Assembly (NCBI GenBank): GCA_023055425.1
Contig: JALGPY010000001.1
Coordinates: forward strand, 113,379,057-113,443,056
Reading direction: 5' to 3'
DNA from: Linanthus parryae
Lineage: Eukaryota > Streptophyta > Magnoliopsida > Ericales > Polemoniaceae
DNA length: 64,000 nt
Part shown: piece by piece, positions 54,092-64,000 of the stretch
How positions within the stretch are numbered: position 1 is the first letter of the stretch
Layout: each line of letters starts with the position of its first letter
Program-made: the position numbers and the translations under genes
The notes under the pieces: model-generated
What the model was told of the DNA's origin: nothing
Seen by the model: only the letters and a program-made list of their open reading frames with translations
The model's database searches: none

Positions 54092-55957
54092 TCAACAGGC
54101 TGTTAGACCAAGTGCAAAACTTTGAGTCATACTCAGATCAGCCATGTTTGGTGGTCTATTTCCTTTTGGAACCCAAATCTGCCTAACCTGTCCCTTAAGC
54201 TGATAAGGATAAGTGTTCCTCATAATATGAGGTTCTGATCTTCTGAAGGGACAAGTTAATCTAATATGACCAATTTTTCCACAGTAATGACATTTTGGAG
54301 AATGTCTGCTACCATATTTGACAAATATAGTTTGGCTTTTCTTTGGAAAATTTGGATTGTAGACAATCCCACTTTTATGCATTAATTTCAGACTTCCTCC
54401 AAGAATGAGATTCATATTATGTTCTGAGCCTGTAAAACTGGCTAGAACTTTTTTAGACTCTTGAAGTTTCTCAGTCAAAGAACAAATTTGTTGTTCTAAA
54501 TCCTCTGAATGAGTCTTTAGATCAACATACCTTTCAGTTAAGAGAGTGTTTTGATCAACAATCTCTTTTATCTGTGCCTTCAAGGATTTGAATCTGCTGT
54601 CCAAGGCCTTGAAGTCCTTTTCAATTTTTGTTTTAGAAACTTCAACAGTTTTGTTGGTAAAAACTAGGTCCAAGTTTTCTTTTACCTTCTCATGAAGCTT
54701 AATCTTTAAAGAAGAAATCTCATTTCTATAACTTTCCTCATTCAAAAACATGCTCTTGAGAATTTCAGGAAGTACATCAGAAGGACTAGCAAGAAGATTT
54801 TTTACCATTTCCTCAATGTGTCTATTTGAAGATTTTTCTTCATCATGTTTAGCCATGAAGCATAAATTTGCTTGATCTTCTTATGTGTCTGAATCACTTG
54901 ATGAATCAGAATCACTCCAAGAGGCCATCATTGCTTTCTTCCTTCTGTTGTCACTGTCTTTCTTTTGAAAGTAACTGTTCTTCTTCTTTTGTGGACAATC
55001 CCTTACTAAATGATCTGCATCACCACATTCAAAATAATTCATTACTTTAGTTTTATGTGACTGTGATGAAGACTTACCTTTGTAGTCCTTGCTGCTAGAA
55101 GGTATTGATCTCTCTCTGTTGTAGTCTCTGTTTGCAAAGTTTCTCTTCTTCTCGAGAATCATGTTCAAGGCCTTGGAGATCAATGCTAAAGCCTCTTCAT
55201 CATCATGCTCATCTTCAGTCTCAAGGCTTTGAGATTTTTCATTGTCTTTAGCCTTGAGTTCTAAATTATTGATGTTTTCACTCCAATCATCTTCTACATC
55301 CTTCATAGTCATTTCATGAGTGAGCATCTTTCCCTGTAGATCATCTAGCTGAAGAATACTTAAATCCTGAGCTTCCTCAATAGCTGTTGTCTTTAACTCC
55401 CACTTGGCTTTTGGCAAACTCCTCAGAATTTTCCTGACCTTTTCCTCATTTGAGAAACTTTTTCCCAATGACTCCAGATTATTCACAACATTAGTGAATC
55501 TTTTGAACATCTCCTTGATAGTCTCATCTAAGTTCATCTTGAACAGCTCATATTGCCTCAGAAGTATGTTATTCTTGGTCTATTTGACTTGACTTGTTCC
55601 TTCATATGTCACAACAAGTTTGTACCATACTTCTTTGGCTTTTTTGCAATTTGACACTCTGTTGAACTCATCTGCATTAAGAGCACAGTATAACAGATTC
55701 ATAGCCTTGTAATTTTTTGATACCTTTTCAAGTTCAGTAACTGAGAGATTTTCCTCAGACTTGATGCATCTAACTCCATCTATTGTAGTGAAATACTCAT
55801 GAGGACCATTCTGAACTATTGACCACAATTCCATGTCTTGATCTATGATGAACATCTTCATCAATGCCTTCCAGTGCATGAAGTTATCACCACAAAACAA
55901 TGGAGGTCTGTTTTCTGTCCTTCCTTGTGAGAAGCCACCATCTCCTACATTACTCAT
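54092..55957 (-). pseudogene. Sirevirus gag
   Basis: The ATG at 55957 begins MSNVGDGGFSQG, followed by RPPLFCGDNFMHWKALM. One frame covers the whole gene but has stops near 55580 and 54881. The first zinc knuckle has lost its first Cys (NYFECGDADHLVRDC), while the second (CHYCGKIGHIRLTC) is intact. Between them lies a coiled-coil-rich segment (about 54800-54450). The length (~620 codons) and two knuckles fit Sirevirus gag. Confidence 0.88.
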
Positions 55958-55993
55958 AGTCACAAGATTGTTAGATCTATAGTAGTGACCCAA

Positions 55994-56005
55994 GCTCTGA
56001 TACCA
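55994..56005 (-). other. Primer binding site (tRNA-iMet type)
   Basis: TGGTATCAGAGC on the - strand, two bases from the 5' LTR end at 56008. Confidence 0.92.
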
Positions 56006-56007
56006 AT

Positions 56008-57489
56008 TGAAATTTTGTAATGTAAATTAAATATAGGACCAAAATACTCTAGAAGGGGGGTGGTTGAATAGAGTATGGAAACTTTTTGCTAAAACACAAG
56101 ATTTAACAAAGTGAATAAGTAAAAGACTCAAATCTCGAGGCCTTGAGATTTTGCAAGACTAGTCAGAAACTTTATAAGACAAACATAAAGCTTCAAAGCC
56201 TTGAACTATCACCAGTTCTAAACAGTTTATGAACCCTAGTTTGATTTGAGTTGCTTGCAGAAGTAAATAGCAAAACTGTAAAGTAAAGAACACAAGACAA
56301 TTTACAGAGTTCAGTCCTAACGGACCTAATCTCTTCCTGAGGGATCTAATCCCACCTGCATTGGGCAAACACTTCTTATTACTCACACAGAAACAGCCCT
56401 AGATCTTCAAGCCTAAGTGAACTCCCTTACACCTCTACAACTTGTGGTTCCAAAGCTATCTAGTATCAGCTACTAACTGTTGAGCTAACAAGAACCTCTT
56501 GTTGTTCACTTGAACAACCAACCACTAGGTTTTGTGAGGTTTGAGATATACAGAAGATAAGAAGATTAAAGTACAATAGAAGAACACAGTAAAAGAATAA
56601 GCTGTGAAAGCCTGGATGTGTTCTTCAGGAAAACTGGAATGATTGATCTTCTGAACGAAGTGATTGAAGCCTGAAGTTGTGAGGGATTGATTGTCTGATC
56701 TTCCACGAATGTATCACACCTCTTTCTTAGTTCTCTGTAAGCTTCTATATCTTTCAAAATTTCAACCGGTCTTTTATCCACTCTCTGCAACTGAATGACA
56801 GATTTTAGGATCTCTGCTCTTGAAAATCCTCATTGTTTTCTAACTGAATATGCTCTGAGTAGATATCCGTTGGATTTTTTTGTGATTACATTGCACGTTT
56901 GAAAAACCTGCAACAACATTAAACACATCAACAAACAAAATCCAAATATATAACAACACTAAGTCTGTTTGGATTTCCAGTTTCTGAATAAAATCTGGAT
57001 CAAAGAAATAAATCAATAACCTGATTACCACCTGAAACATATAACTTATAATAAACCAGTTTGAGACTTGTAAAAGTCATTAAACAATCATAATAACAAA
57101 GATCAAATTCTGCAAGATAGAATCAAGTTAATTCTGTAAAACTGTCAGCAGCTTAAGGCACATCTCAAGGCCCTGGAGCTCTGAACATTCTTCACAATTT
57201 TCCAACATTAATACCAGAAACCTTTGATTCACTCTGATTATGATATATGCAATTGTGTTAGATATATAAAGAATATATAACAAGGATATTTGCAACAAAT
57301 CTCTGATCTTAAACATCAGATAGAACACCTGCATCACAAGATTATCAGATAACATTAACACAGAACACAATTGTCAAAGCTTTGAAGCTCTGATTAGTAT
57401 CTCAAGGCCTTGGAGCCTTAGAAATACTTTGTCTTTCATCACTCTAAATAGTTACTTCTCGAAACACACGTAGAAGTCTTGAGTCAACA
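56008..57489 (-). repeat. 5' LTR of the Sirevirus
   Basis: 1482 bp, matching 37197-38680 with numerous substitutions and small indels, so this insertion is visibly older than the Athila-like one inside it. Confidence 0.94.
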
Positions 57490-57494
57490 CTAAG

Positions 57495-57992
57495 ATTCCA
57501 CCGCCACCTATTACCATCTATATATATTGGCATGTGATATGCCTTTGATATGTAGCTCTCAATTTTGTCACTTGTGTCAGTGTGTTTCTAGCAAACACAA
57601 ATCAGAGCGTGAGTGGGTATTCGGCACAAGAAGACAAAGCAGATTTCCTCGCGTTAGAAGATTATCGCGACGTGATCGTTCGCGACGACGAAGATTTCAG
57701 GAGCTAATTCCGGGTAATTCGTTAGCAATTAGTTCGCGTAGTTTCCTTCTAGCGGCGAGGTATTGTTTTACCCGTTTATTAGTTTCTAGTTTGATTACCC
57801 ACGTTGTTGTGGAGGATTTGTCTACCCATTGTAATTGTTATAGTGGAACTTTTGTGAGTCGTTTTTCCCTCTCGATTAGAGGGTTTTTCCCACGTTTAAT
57901 TCTTGTGTCCTACATCTTTTACTTTCCGCACTTGTTCGTGTTGGCGTAGTTTGTGCGTTCTTGTCCGTCTGATTTAGCCCCGTGACCCAACA
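57495..57992 (+). repeat. 3' LTR of the Tork-like copia, right piece
   Basis: It continues the 3' LTR after the Sirevirus (ATTCCACCGCC...) and ends GTGACCCAACA. Relative to the 5' LTR it lacks about 20 bp near 57650 and has scattered substitutions. Confidence 0.93.
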
Positions 57993-58130
57993 GGGATCGC
58001 TATGAAGATGGGGAATGGTGTCGGAAGCTGCCACAATGTAAGCAACAAGTGTGTCGATAAATTGCTGAACAAGGTTGCTGATTGCCCTATTTGTCTAGCT
58101 CTGGTTCGGTTGACCAAGTCTTGGTCTTAG
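57993..58130 (+). pseudogene. RING-H2 pseudogene, 3' piece
   Basis: After the duplicated GGGAT the frame reads RYEDGEWCRKLPQCK, matching the intact RING-H2 gene. A short deletion then removes the His-x2-His ligand region and shifts the frame. The remaining finger, CVDKLLNKVADCPIC, and a tail ending KSWS with TAG (58128-58130) are readable in another frame. Joined across the insertion, the codons before and after the target duplication are in register. Confidence 0.85.
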
Positions 58131-58400
58131 GGTTGGAGGTTTAGTTTCGCATCGCAAAAATTTTCATTTATCATTACAGAGTTATTATTAGAGCTTAGTA
58201 TATTTTTGGTCAATTTCGCTCTCCTATGTGCATTCTTTTTGTGCGTATTTGTCGGAAAAATAATTTTATTGTATTTTTTATCCACCATTTGTAAATTTCC
58301 ATTAGTGTATGCTGCCCATTTTACCTATATGTCTAAAAAATAAGACAAAAAAAAAGACCATTTGACTCTGTATATTATTTTCTCCATAAGGATGTGTGTA
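58131..58400. other. 3' flank of the RING-H2 pseudogene
   Basis: AT-rich, no gene seen. Confidence 0.4.
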
Positions 58401-59037
58401 AAAGACACTTTCACCTCCTATAGTTTGGTTCAAGGACACTTTCATTCCTTTTATTTTGGAAAAGACAATTTCACTCCCTTGGTGCATGTAGTTGAACTTA
58501 GTAAACTTACACCTCATTATTGCGACGATTTTGTTTTGGGACAGTGTACCTCCATATTTTTCTAAATATAAGATTGTTCAAAGGTATAATAGACTTTTTG
58601 CATGATAAGTAGGAGCACATTAGTCTCCGATAGTATTTTCAGTGGCGCACCTCAACTTGAGACTAACAGAGTCACAATCAAGGACCGTAAGTTTTCGGCA
58701 CAATAAAGGGGTGAACGTGTTCTTTTCCAAACTTAAGGGGATGAAAGTTCATCCCGAGATTGTTCACCCCTTATAGTTTGGGAAATGACACTTTCACTCC
58801 TTTAGTGTGCAGAATTTCAGTACATATGCACTTTCTAATTATGAGGTTATTAGTTCGGGGTGAGGGCATATTACAGTAGTAGTTTTGATGAAAAATTTAC
58901 CATCTTAAAGCATGTAATAACGCAATCAGAAAGTGCAAGGTTCTGGTATTTGGCAAATAAGGGGTGAGAGTATCATTTCTCAAACTAGAAAAGCTGAAAG
59001 TGTCTTTGTGTAAAACTTGGGGGGTGAAAGTGTCTTT
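58401..59037. mobile_element. MITE-like inverted-repeat element, ~637 bp
   Basis: AAAGACACTTTCACC at 58401-58415 is the exact inverse of GGTGAAAGTGTCTTT at 59023-59037. Further ACACTTTCA and TGAAAGTGTC motifs recur internally. The interior is non-coding. No target duplication could be fixed, so the true ends may lie a few bases outward. Confidence 0.5.
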
Positions 59038-59115
59038 ACCCTAATAATATATCGTCAATAATGCCTAATAATGATATCAATGAAGATATGAAAGTACTAA
59101 CACAACGCTATGAAG

Positions 59116-59376
59116 ATACCACTCTGTCTCTCCTCTTTAGCCCCATTTTTGTTTTTATCACTATTCACCGAGTCACTTTGACCCGGTGATTTGGCTATCA
59201 AAATGATACAATTTTTTGATATTTTTTTTATGGTATTGTAGAATAAAAGTACTCTATTACAAGGTGAAAAAATTATTAAAAAATCGCCTCGTTTTGGCGA
59301 CCAAATCATATGGTCAAAGTGATTCAGATACGAGTCAAAAAGTCAAATGGGCCAAAGAGAAGAGACAGAGTGGTAT
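59116..59376. mobile_element. Hairpin MITE-like element, 261 bp
   Basis: The termini are a perfect 16-bp inverted repeat, ATACCACTCTGTCTCT (59116-59131, inverse at 59361-59376). Imperfect pairing continues inward, including CACTTTGACC (59174-59183) and GGTCAAAGTG (59312-59321). The centre is AT-rich. The target duplication is unclear. Confidence 0.65.
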
Positions 59377-59464
59377 GATATCATTCACCGTCAAAATACG
59401 AATGCTGGATATGATTATCAATTCAACATGAGCTACTAGCTTGTTTATTAACATGTCCAATCGC

Positions 59465-59747
59465 TCATCCCATATCTTTGTAGCAGCTGATAATACATAT
59501 CTTGTCGGCTGTTATATCTCCAGTTACGTCGGCAGCAGTTGCAGCAGCAACAGAAGGAATACAAAACACAGTCTTCTTAAAATTATCGTACAATGTAGCA
59601 TCTGTGACAGACACGTGGCGCCTTATTGAGTTGGCATGTGAGTGATTGTCATCTTGGAATTTCTGTATGATTCTCAGCACCAGCAGTAGCACCAACCAAA
59701 ACCACAAGAAGTGCAGAACTCACTACACGTGTGTTGATCTCAACCAT
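59465..59747 (-). pseudogene. Small secreted-protein-like ORF, frameshifted
   Basis: The ATG at 59747 (- strand) starts a leader, MVEINTRVVSSALLVVLV followed by GATAGA, that looks like a signal peptide with a small-residue cleavage site. The frame stops near 59657. A frame offset by one base then stays open to 59465 (NSIRRHVSVTDATLYDNF, VFCIPSVAAATAADVTGD). A TATTTAA box lies about 45-50 bp upstream of the ATG near 59795. The family was not recognised. A single indel would explain the break; alternatively this is chance. Confidence 0.35.
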
Positions 59748-60236
59748 AGGCTTGTTGTACCTATGATGGCTAATAATGTGTGAAAACTGGGAATTAAATA
59801 GGTAACATCAACTTTCTTTTGGGTCATGTGTTTTGTTGGTCTGGAGAACGAAAATACAAACAAAAATTTCTCCCATAAGGTCTTCATTGCCCGTGAAGGC
59901 GTGAAGCGAACGAAAACAACAAACATCCATGTGACAAAGTTTCTGTTGAAGGAAGTATACAAAGATTTGGGTAGGTCGCCGAGAATGATTTTAGGAAAAG
60001 GAAACATCGTCTGACGCGGACGTCTTAGGTACATTAATTTATTTGATATTCGGAGTTTATAGTTAATTAGATATTTTCTTTAGGAAATAATTTGATATAA
60101 TTTTTAATTCAGGAGCCAAGAACGATTGCCAATTTTTCTGAAAACAATAATGATAAGCTCTGAATTGATGATATGGATTAGTGCCTTGGTGGTGAGGGGT
60201 CAGTGGGAAAATAGGCAATAAGTAAGACTTTCGCCA

Positions 60237-60436
60237 TGATCTTTTCAGGGCACTGTTCATTAGTTCACTTTGACCGACTAATTTAGTTAACGACATAATA
60301 AGAAAATGTGTTTAATATTATACATATATTTAACACTATAATATTTTTTTAAAAAAATAGCAAATTTTCGTAACATATCGTTAGCTTAATTAGACGGTCA
60401 AAGTGAGGTACATAAAGTCAACTAAGAAGATCTTCG
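60237..60436. mobile_element. MITE-like inverted-repeat element, ~200 bp
   Basis: TCACTTTGACCG (60265-60276) and CGGTCAAAGTGA (60395-60406) are perfect inverses. Imperfect pairing extends outward through GATCTT/AAGATC segments. The loop is very AT-rich. It shares the CACTTTGACC motif with the element at 59116-59376. Ends are approximate. Confidence 0.5.
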
Positions 60437-60591
60437 CAAAATGGAGGAAATATTAGGCACGATATTTCAAACAATGATGGACAAAAAGATGAGTGTGTCT
60501 TGTACGTCGGCTAGGTTGAAGTTTAGGTTTTATATATCCCTTCGTAAGACCCGTTTTCATGTACGAGGTTGATTAAGCAAAGTTAAAAATA

Positions 60592-60625
60592 ATAGTGGTA
60601 CCGTTAATATAGTGGTACCGTTAGC
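60592..60625 (+). repeat. Short tandem duplication (~17 bp) with GTGGTACCGTTA
   Basis: ATAGTGGTACCGTTA occurs twice in succession, upstream of the copia gag relic. Confidence 0.8.
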
Positions 60626-60693
60626 AAACCACGTAAATTCCTTGTGTTCTTCTTTCATTTATTTTTTAGACATGTGAATTCATTACAACAAGC

Positions 60694-61516
60694 TGGTATC
60701 AAAGAATTGGCTGTTGAATCCCACCAAGAATGATGTATGGAGCGATATTAAAGATCGACAGACTTACAGGAAGAAAAAACTTTAGTATGTGGATGATCAA
60801 GATGTGCACTTTATTGAAGCAGCAAGACAACATGAATTCCACTGGCACAAACGACCAAGATTTTGATTTGATGGTAATGGGAGGCAAGTAGGGTAAGAAG
60901 AGTAAGAGGAAATTCTTAGGCTCTAAGTTACCTAAGGATGTTTGTTCTTTGTGCAAGGGAAATGGGCACTGGAAGAGAGATTGTCCCAAACTAAAGCAAT
61001 AGGAATATAATGGATATGCAACCGTAGCACAGTGTGGGAACTCTTCTGAAGAGGATTACGTTTTGCTAGCGGATGATCTCACACATCAATCCGGTGTGTG
61101 GTTTCTTGACTCTGGGGCTTCCTATCATATTTATTCTAACAAGGAGCTATTTCGACATATAGTTGTGCAGATGGAGGTAATATCCATATGGAAAACTGAG
61201 CTGTTTGTAAGGTGATCGAAAGCGGTTCAGTTAGTTTCAATATGCGTGATTGGAAGATTTGCACGTTGAAGGATGCCATACACGTTCCCCTTATTACAAA
61301 GAATATGATTTATCCAAGTCTACTCGATAGAAAGGGTTAAAGTTTCAAGGGTGAAGGTGGAGATCTACACGTTTGCAAGGCTTTGAATGTGATCCTCAAG
61401 GGAGTGAAGAATGGAACTTTGTACAGGCTACAAGGTTGAACGATTACATGTTTTGTAGGATTTGCTTCACCCGAGATTTAGGAATCTGATTAAATCAAGC
61501 TATGGCATATGAGGTT
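60694..61516 (+). pseudogene. Tork-like copia gag/protease relic, truncated by a nested element
   Basis: A degraded primer site (TGGTATCAAAG, 60694-60704) is followed by gag pieces (LTGRKNFSMWMIKMCTLL). A deletion joins these to the zinc knuckle CSLCKGNGHWKRDC. The protease active site WFLDSGASYHIYSN follows near 61110. GAG-pre-integrase begins (TLYRLQG, then IKLWHMR near 61495-61512) and stops abruptly at 61516, where another copia LTR starts. Several stops and frame changes are present. Confidence 0.8.
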
Positions 61517-61637
61517 TGTGAGAGTTTGAGAAATCTTCCGTAGTTTTTCATTGAATATTCACACCTTTAAATAGGTAATTACAACACTAATTACACAAAT
61601 TAGTCCTCTAGTAATTACAAGACGAGTCCTACAACCA
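61517..61637 (-). repeat. 3' LTR of the right-edge copia
   Basis: In element sense it begins TGGTTGTAGG, has a TATTTAAA-type box in the middle and ends CTCTCACA. The boundary is set by the polypurine tract on one side and the end of the interrupted GAG-pre-integrase frame on the other. Confidence 0.65.
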
Positions 61638-63136
61638 TTACTCCCCCGCAGTCGAAACTGTAGGTGTGCCAACACAGTGACTGGAACGGAAACGCTGGAA
61701 CAAGGGCCGAGGAAGACCCTTGGTGAAGATGTCGGCGTAATGATAATCTGCTGGAATGTGCAACACGCGAAACTGGCCCATACGAACCTTCTCACGAACG
61801 AAATGTAGATCAATCTCAACATGCTTACTGCGCTGATGCTGAACAGGATTACCAGAGAGATAGACAGCACTCACATTTTTGCAATACACGACACTGGCCC
61901 GAGGGGGGTGACACGGAGCTGAATAAGCAAATTCCGGACCCAGCAGAGTTCGGAGACGGCGTTAGCAACACCGGGATACTCAGCCTCAGCACTAGAACGA
62001 GATATCGTGGCCTGTCGCTTGGACGACCAACTCAGAAGATTGTCTCCATATAAGACACAGTAACCAGAAGTGGAGTGGCGCGTGTCCGGACAACCAGCCC
62101 AATCTGCGTCAGTGTAGGCGGTGAGGGAATCAGTAGCGGAGGCAGAGAGTCCGAGACCATACTCAAGTGTCCCACTGATGTAGGGCAAGATATGCTTCAG
62201 GGCATGAAAGTGCAGCTCACGGGGGTCATGCATGAAGAGACAAACCTGCTGAACTGCATACTGGATGTCTGGTCGAGTGAACGTGAGGTACTGCAAGACC
62301 CCAGCAAGGTTGCGGTATAATGTAGTATCAGCAACCGGTGGGCCAGATGTAGCTGTGAGTTTACTCCCTACCTCAACAGGGGTGGAAGTAGACTTACAGG
62401 TCGACATAGAGGCACGACGAAGAATGTCGGTCGCATACTGATGCTGAGACAAGAATAGGACGGACGAATCACGGGTGACAGCAATGCCCAGAAAGTGATG
62501 CATATGGCCCAGGTCAGTCATAGCAAATTCTCCAGAGAGCTGGGAGACAATCTGATCCAAGACAACCGGAGACGACCCAGTGATGAGGATATCATCCACA
62601 TAGAGCAGGAGGTAGACGATGTCCGAGCCACGACTCTTGACGAAGAGAGACTCATCACACGAGCAACCAGAGAAACCGATAGTTTGTGTGAGGACGGTGG
62701 AAAATCGTTGAAACCAAGCACGGGGAGCCTGCTTCAGACCATATAAGGATTTGCGTAACCGGCAAACAAAGTCAGGATGGCGTGTGTCGCGGTAGCCAGG
62801 GGGATGATGCATGTATACCATCTGAGAGAGATCACCATTAAGAAAAGCGTTCTTGACATCCAGCTGACGGATAGGCCAAGAGCGCGTGACGGCAATGCTG
62901 AGAACTGTACGGATGGTGGTCGGTTTGACAACCAAGCTGAAAGTCTCCTCACAATCAATCCCAACCATCAGGGACTTCCCATTAGCCACCAACCGCGCCT
63001 TATAGCGCTGCAGACTACCATCAGCGCAAAACTTGTGGCGAAATAGCCACATAGATCGCTGAACATTAGCCCCTTTCGGGCGAGGAACCACATCCCAAGT
63101 GTGGTTCGTAACCATAGCTCCAAACTCATCATCCAT
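61638..63136 (-). pseudogene. copia reverse transcriptase and RNase H
   Basis: From 63136 the frame carries AMVTNHTWDVVPRP, WLFRHKFCADGSL, LDVKNAFLNGDL, YGLKQAPRAWF, the YVDDILITG catalytic motif, DADWAGCPDTRHSTSG and SSAEAEYPGV. A frameshift near 61885 separates these 421 codons from the last RNase H part (SAVYLSGNPVQHQRSKHVEID, ADIFTKGLPRPLF), which ends at 61638. Apart from that shift the RT/RNase H is well preserved. Confidence 0.9.
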
Positions 63137-64000
63137 GGCCGCTTCCAGTGAGGATCTGAAAAGGCTAGGATGGGGGATTTGGGAAGGGGCGAGATGGGGT
63201 CTGGTGGCTGGGCCGCTAAAGTGAGACGGGTGACTGGTTTGACTATGCCATGCATGGATCTGGTAGTCATCTGAGGAGAGATATGGGGAGGATAAGTGGC
63301 CACTGGTCTCGGTGTGGGTGACTCAGGGGGGTCAGGTAACACAGGCACAGAGGGTACAGGAAGAGGGAGAGTGGACACAGATCGACGGACGTAGTGCTGA
63401 GGAAAAGGTTCCACAAGGGTCCTGGACGGGGAAAGCTGTGTGGATGCCCTAGTAGGTGCGGGTGGTGATGTGGATGCCCTAGGAGGGGTGGGTGAGGGTG
63501 TGTGTGCCACAGGGTTATGAGCACGATGAGTGAAAAGGGGAGACGGAAGACTGTCATCGGGATGAGACGTCCTGTGGACAGAGGGAGACACAGACCCAGG
63601 AGTGGAGAAAGGAAATACCGTCTCATCAAAGGTGACATGAGGGGAAGTGTGAACCCGACCAGTACTCATGTCTATACACATGTACCCTCGATGATTAAGA
63701 GGGTACCCCAGAAAGACACATCGAACAGAGCGTGGTGCAAGCTTGTGAGGTGAGGTGGCAGAGAGGTTCGTGTAACACAAGCATCCAAACGTGCGGAGAT
63801 GCTCATAGAATGGTGAGCGATGTTAGAGGGAAACAGTAGGAATATTGTTGCCAAGGACTTTGGTAAGAAGAATGTTATGAAGGTAGACAGCAGTCTGAAG
63901 AGACTCAACCTGGAAATAGGCTGGAAGGGAGGCCTGAGCTAGGAGGGCACGACTGATGTCATTGATTCGACGAATCATGCGTTCATCTTTGCCATTTTGA
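63137..64000 (-). pseudogene. copia integrase C-terminus and Pro/Ser-rich linker
   Basis: From the right edge the frames read the NGKDERMIRRIND block (equivalent to the catalytic Glu region), then LRTFGCLCYTNLS, VFLGYPLNHRGYMC and VTFDETVFPF. A long Pro/Ser/Thr-rich linker and MTTRSMHGIVKPV follow. A TAA near 63822 and a frameshift near 63140 break the frame. The upstream integrase core is outside the window. Confidence 0.82.

Larger units (their letters stand above)
61517..64000 (-). mobile_element. Ty1/copia element inserted in the gag relic, runs off the right end
   Basis: The left end TGTGAGAG at 61517 starts a short LTR (121 bp to 61637). A polypurine tract GCGGGGGAGTAA (- strand, 61638-61649) follows. 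RNase H, RT and the integrase C-terminus lie in order on the - strand. The 5' half, primer site and 5' LTR must lie beyond 64000. Confidence 0.88.

Overview
This window is plant nuclear DNA, from a flowering plant and probably a eudicot, though nothing here fixes the species. The evidence is the set of transposon families: Ty1/copia elements of several plant lineages, a Sirevirus with an env-like gene, an Athila-type Ty3/gypsy derivative, plant L1 LINEs with a C-terminal RNase H, a tRNA-derived SINE, a Helitron and several MITEs. Most of the 64 kb is mobile DNA, much of it nested. The only clearly intact host-type gene is a RING-H2 protein at 24426-25118. A second, broken RING-H2 copy lies downstream on the same strand.

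Layout. 1-4061: decayed + strand copia polyprotein and 3' LTR, with a small Helitron in the integrase. 4575-4930: DUF4283 fragment. About 4943-6778: remains of a gypsy-type LTR element without coding capacity. 6779-10080: decayed - strand L1 LINE split by a Harbinger-like MITE. 10081-12963: mostly unassigned, with a poly(A)-only insertion and a possible LTR relic. 12969-21051: a ~3.2 kb solo LTR (TSD TTAAG) containing tandem arrays and, nested in it, a - strand copia element (15062-19915, TSD AACTC). 21057-24420: unassigned sequence, an LTR relic and a SINE. 24426-25118: the RING-H2 gene. 25509-~31980: a - strand L1 LINE with both ORFs open.

32254-58130 is a four-layer nest with every boundary marked by a 5-bp target duplication. 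The RING-H2 pseudogene is split by a Tnt1/Tork-like copia (32314-57992, TSD GGGAT). The 3' LTR of that element is split by a Sirevirus (37197-57489, TSD CTAAG). The Sirevirus RNase H is split by an Athila-like element (41805-51586, TSD AGAAC). The Athila-like element keeps gag and protease but has lost RT, RNase H and most of integrase. It carries 14 copies of a 12-bp palindrome, GCGTATATACGC, upstream of the TATA box in both LTRs and in the 3' non-coding region.

58131-64000: three hairpin or inverted-repeat MITE-like elements, a small frameshifted secreted-protein-like ORF, and a + strand copia gag/protease relic interrupted by another copia (- strand) that runs off the right end.

No tRNA, rRNA or CRISPR was seen. 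The genes do not form a pathway; the value of the window is the insertion history around a RING-H2 gene pair. All elements except the 25.5-32 kb LINE carry stops, frameshifts or deletions that should prevent self-mobilisation.
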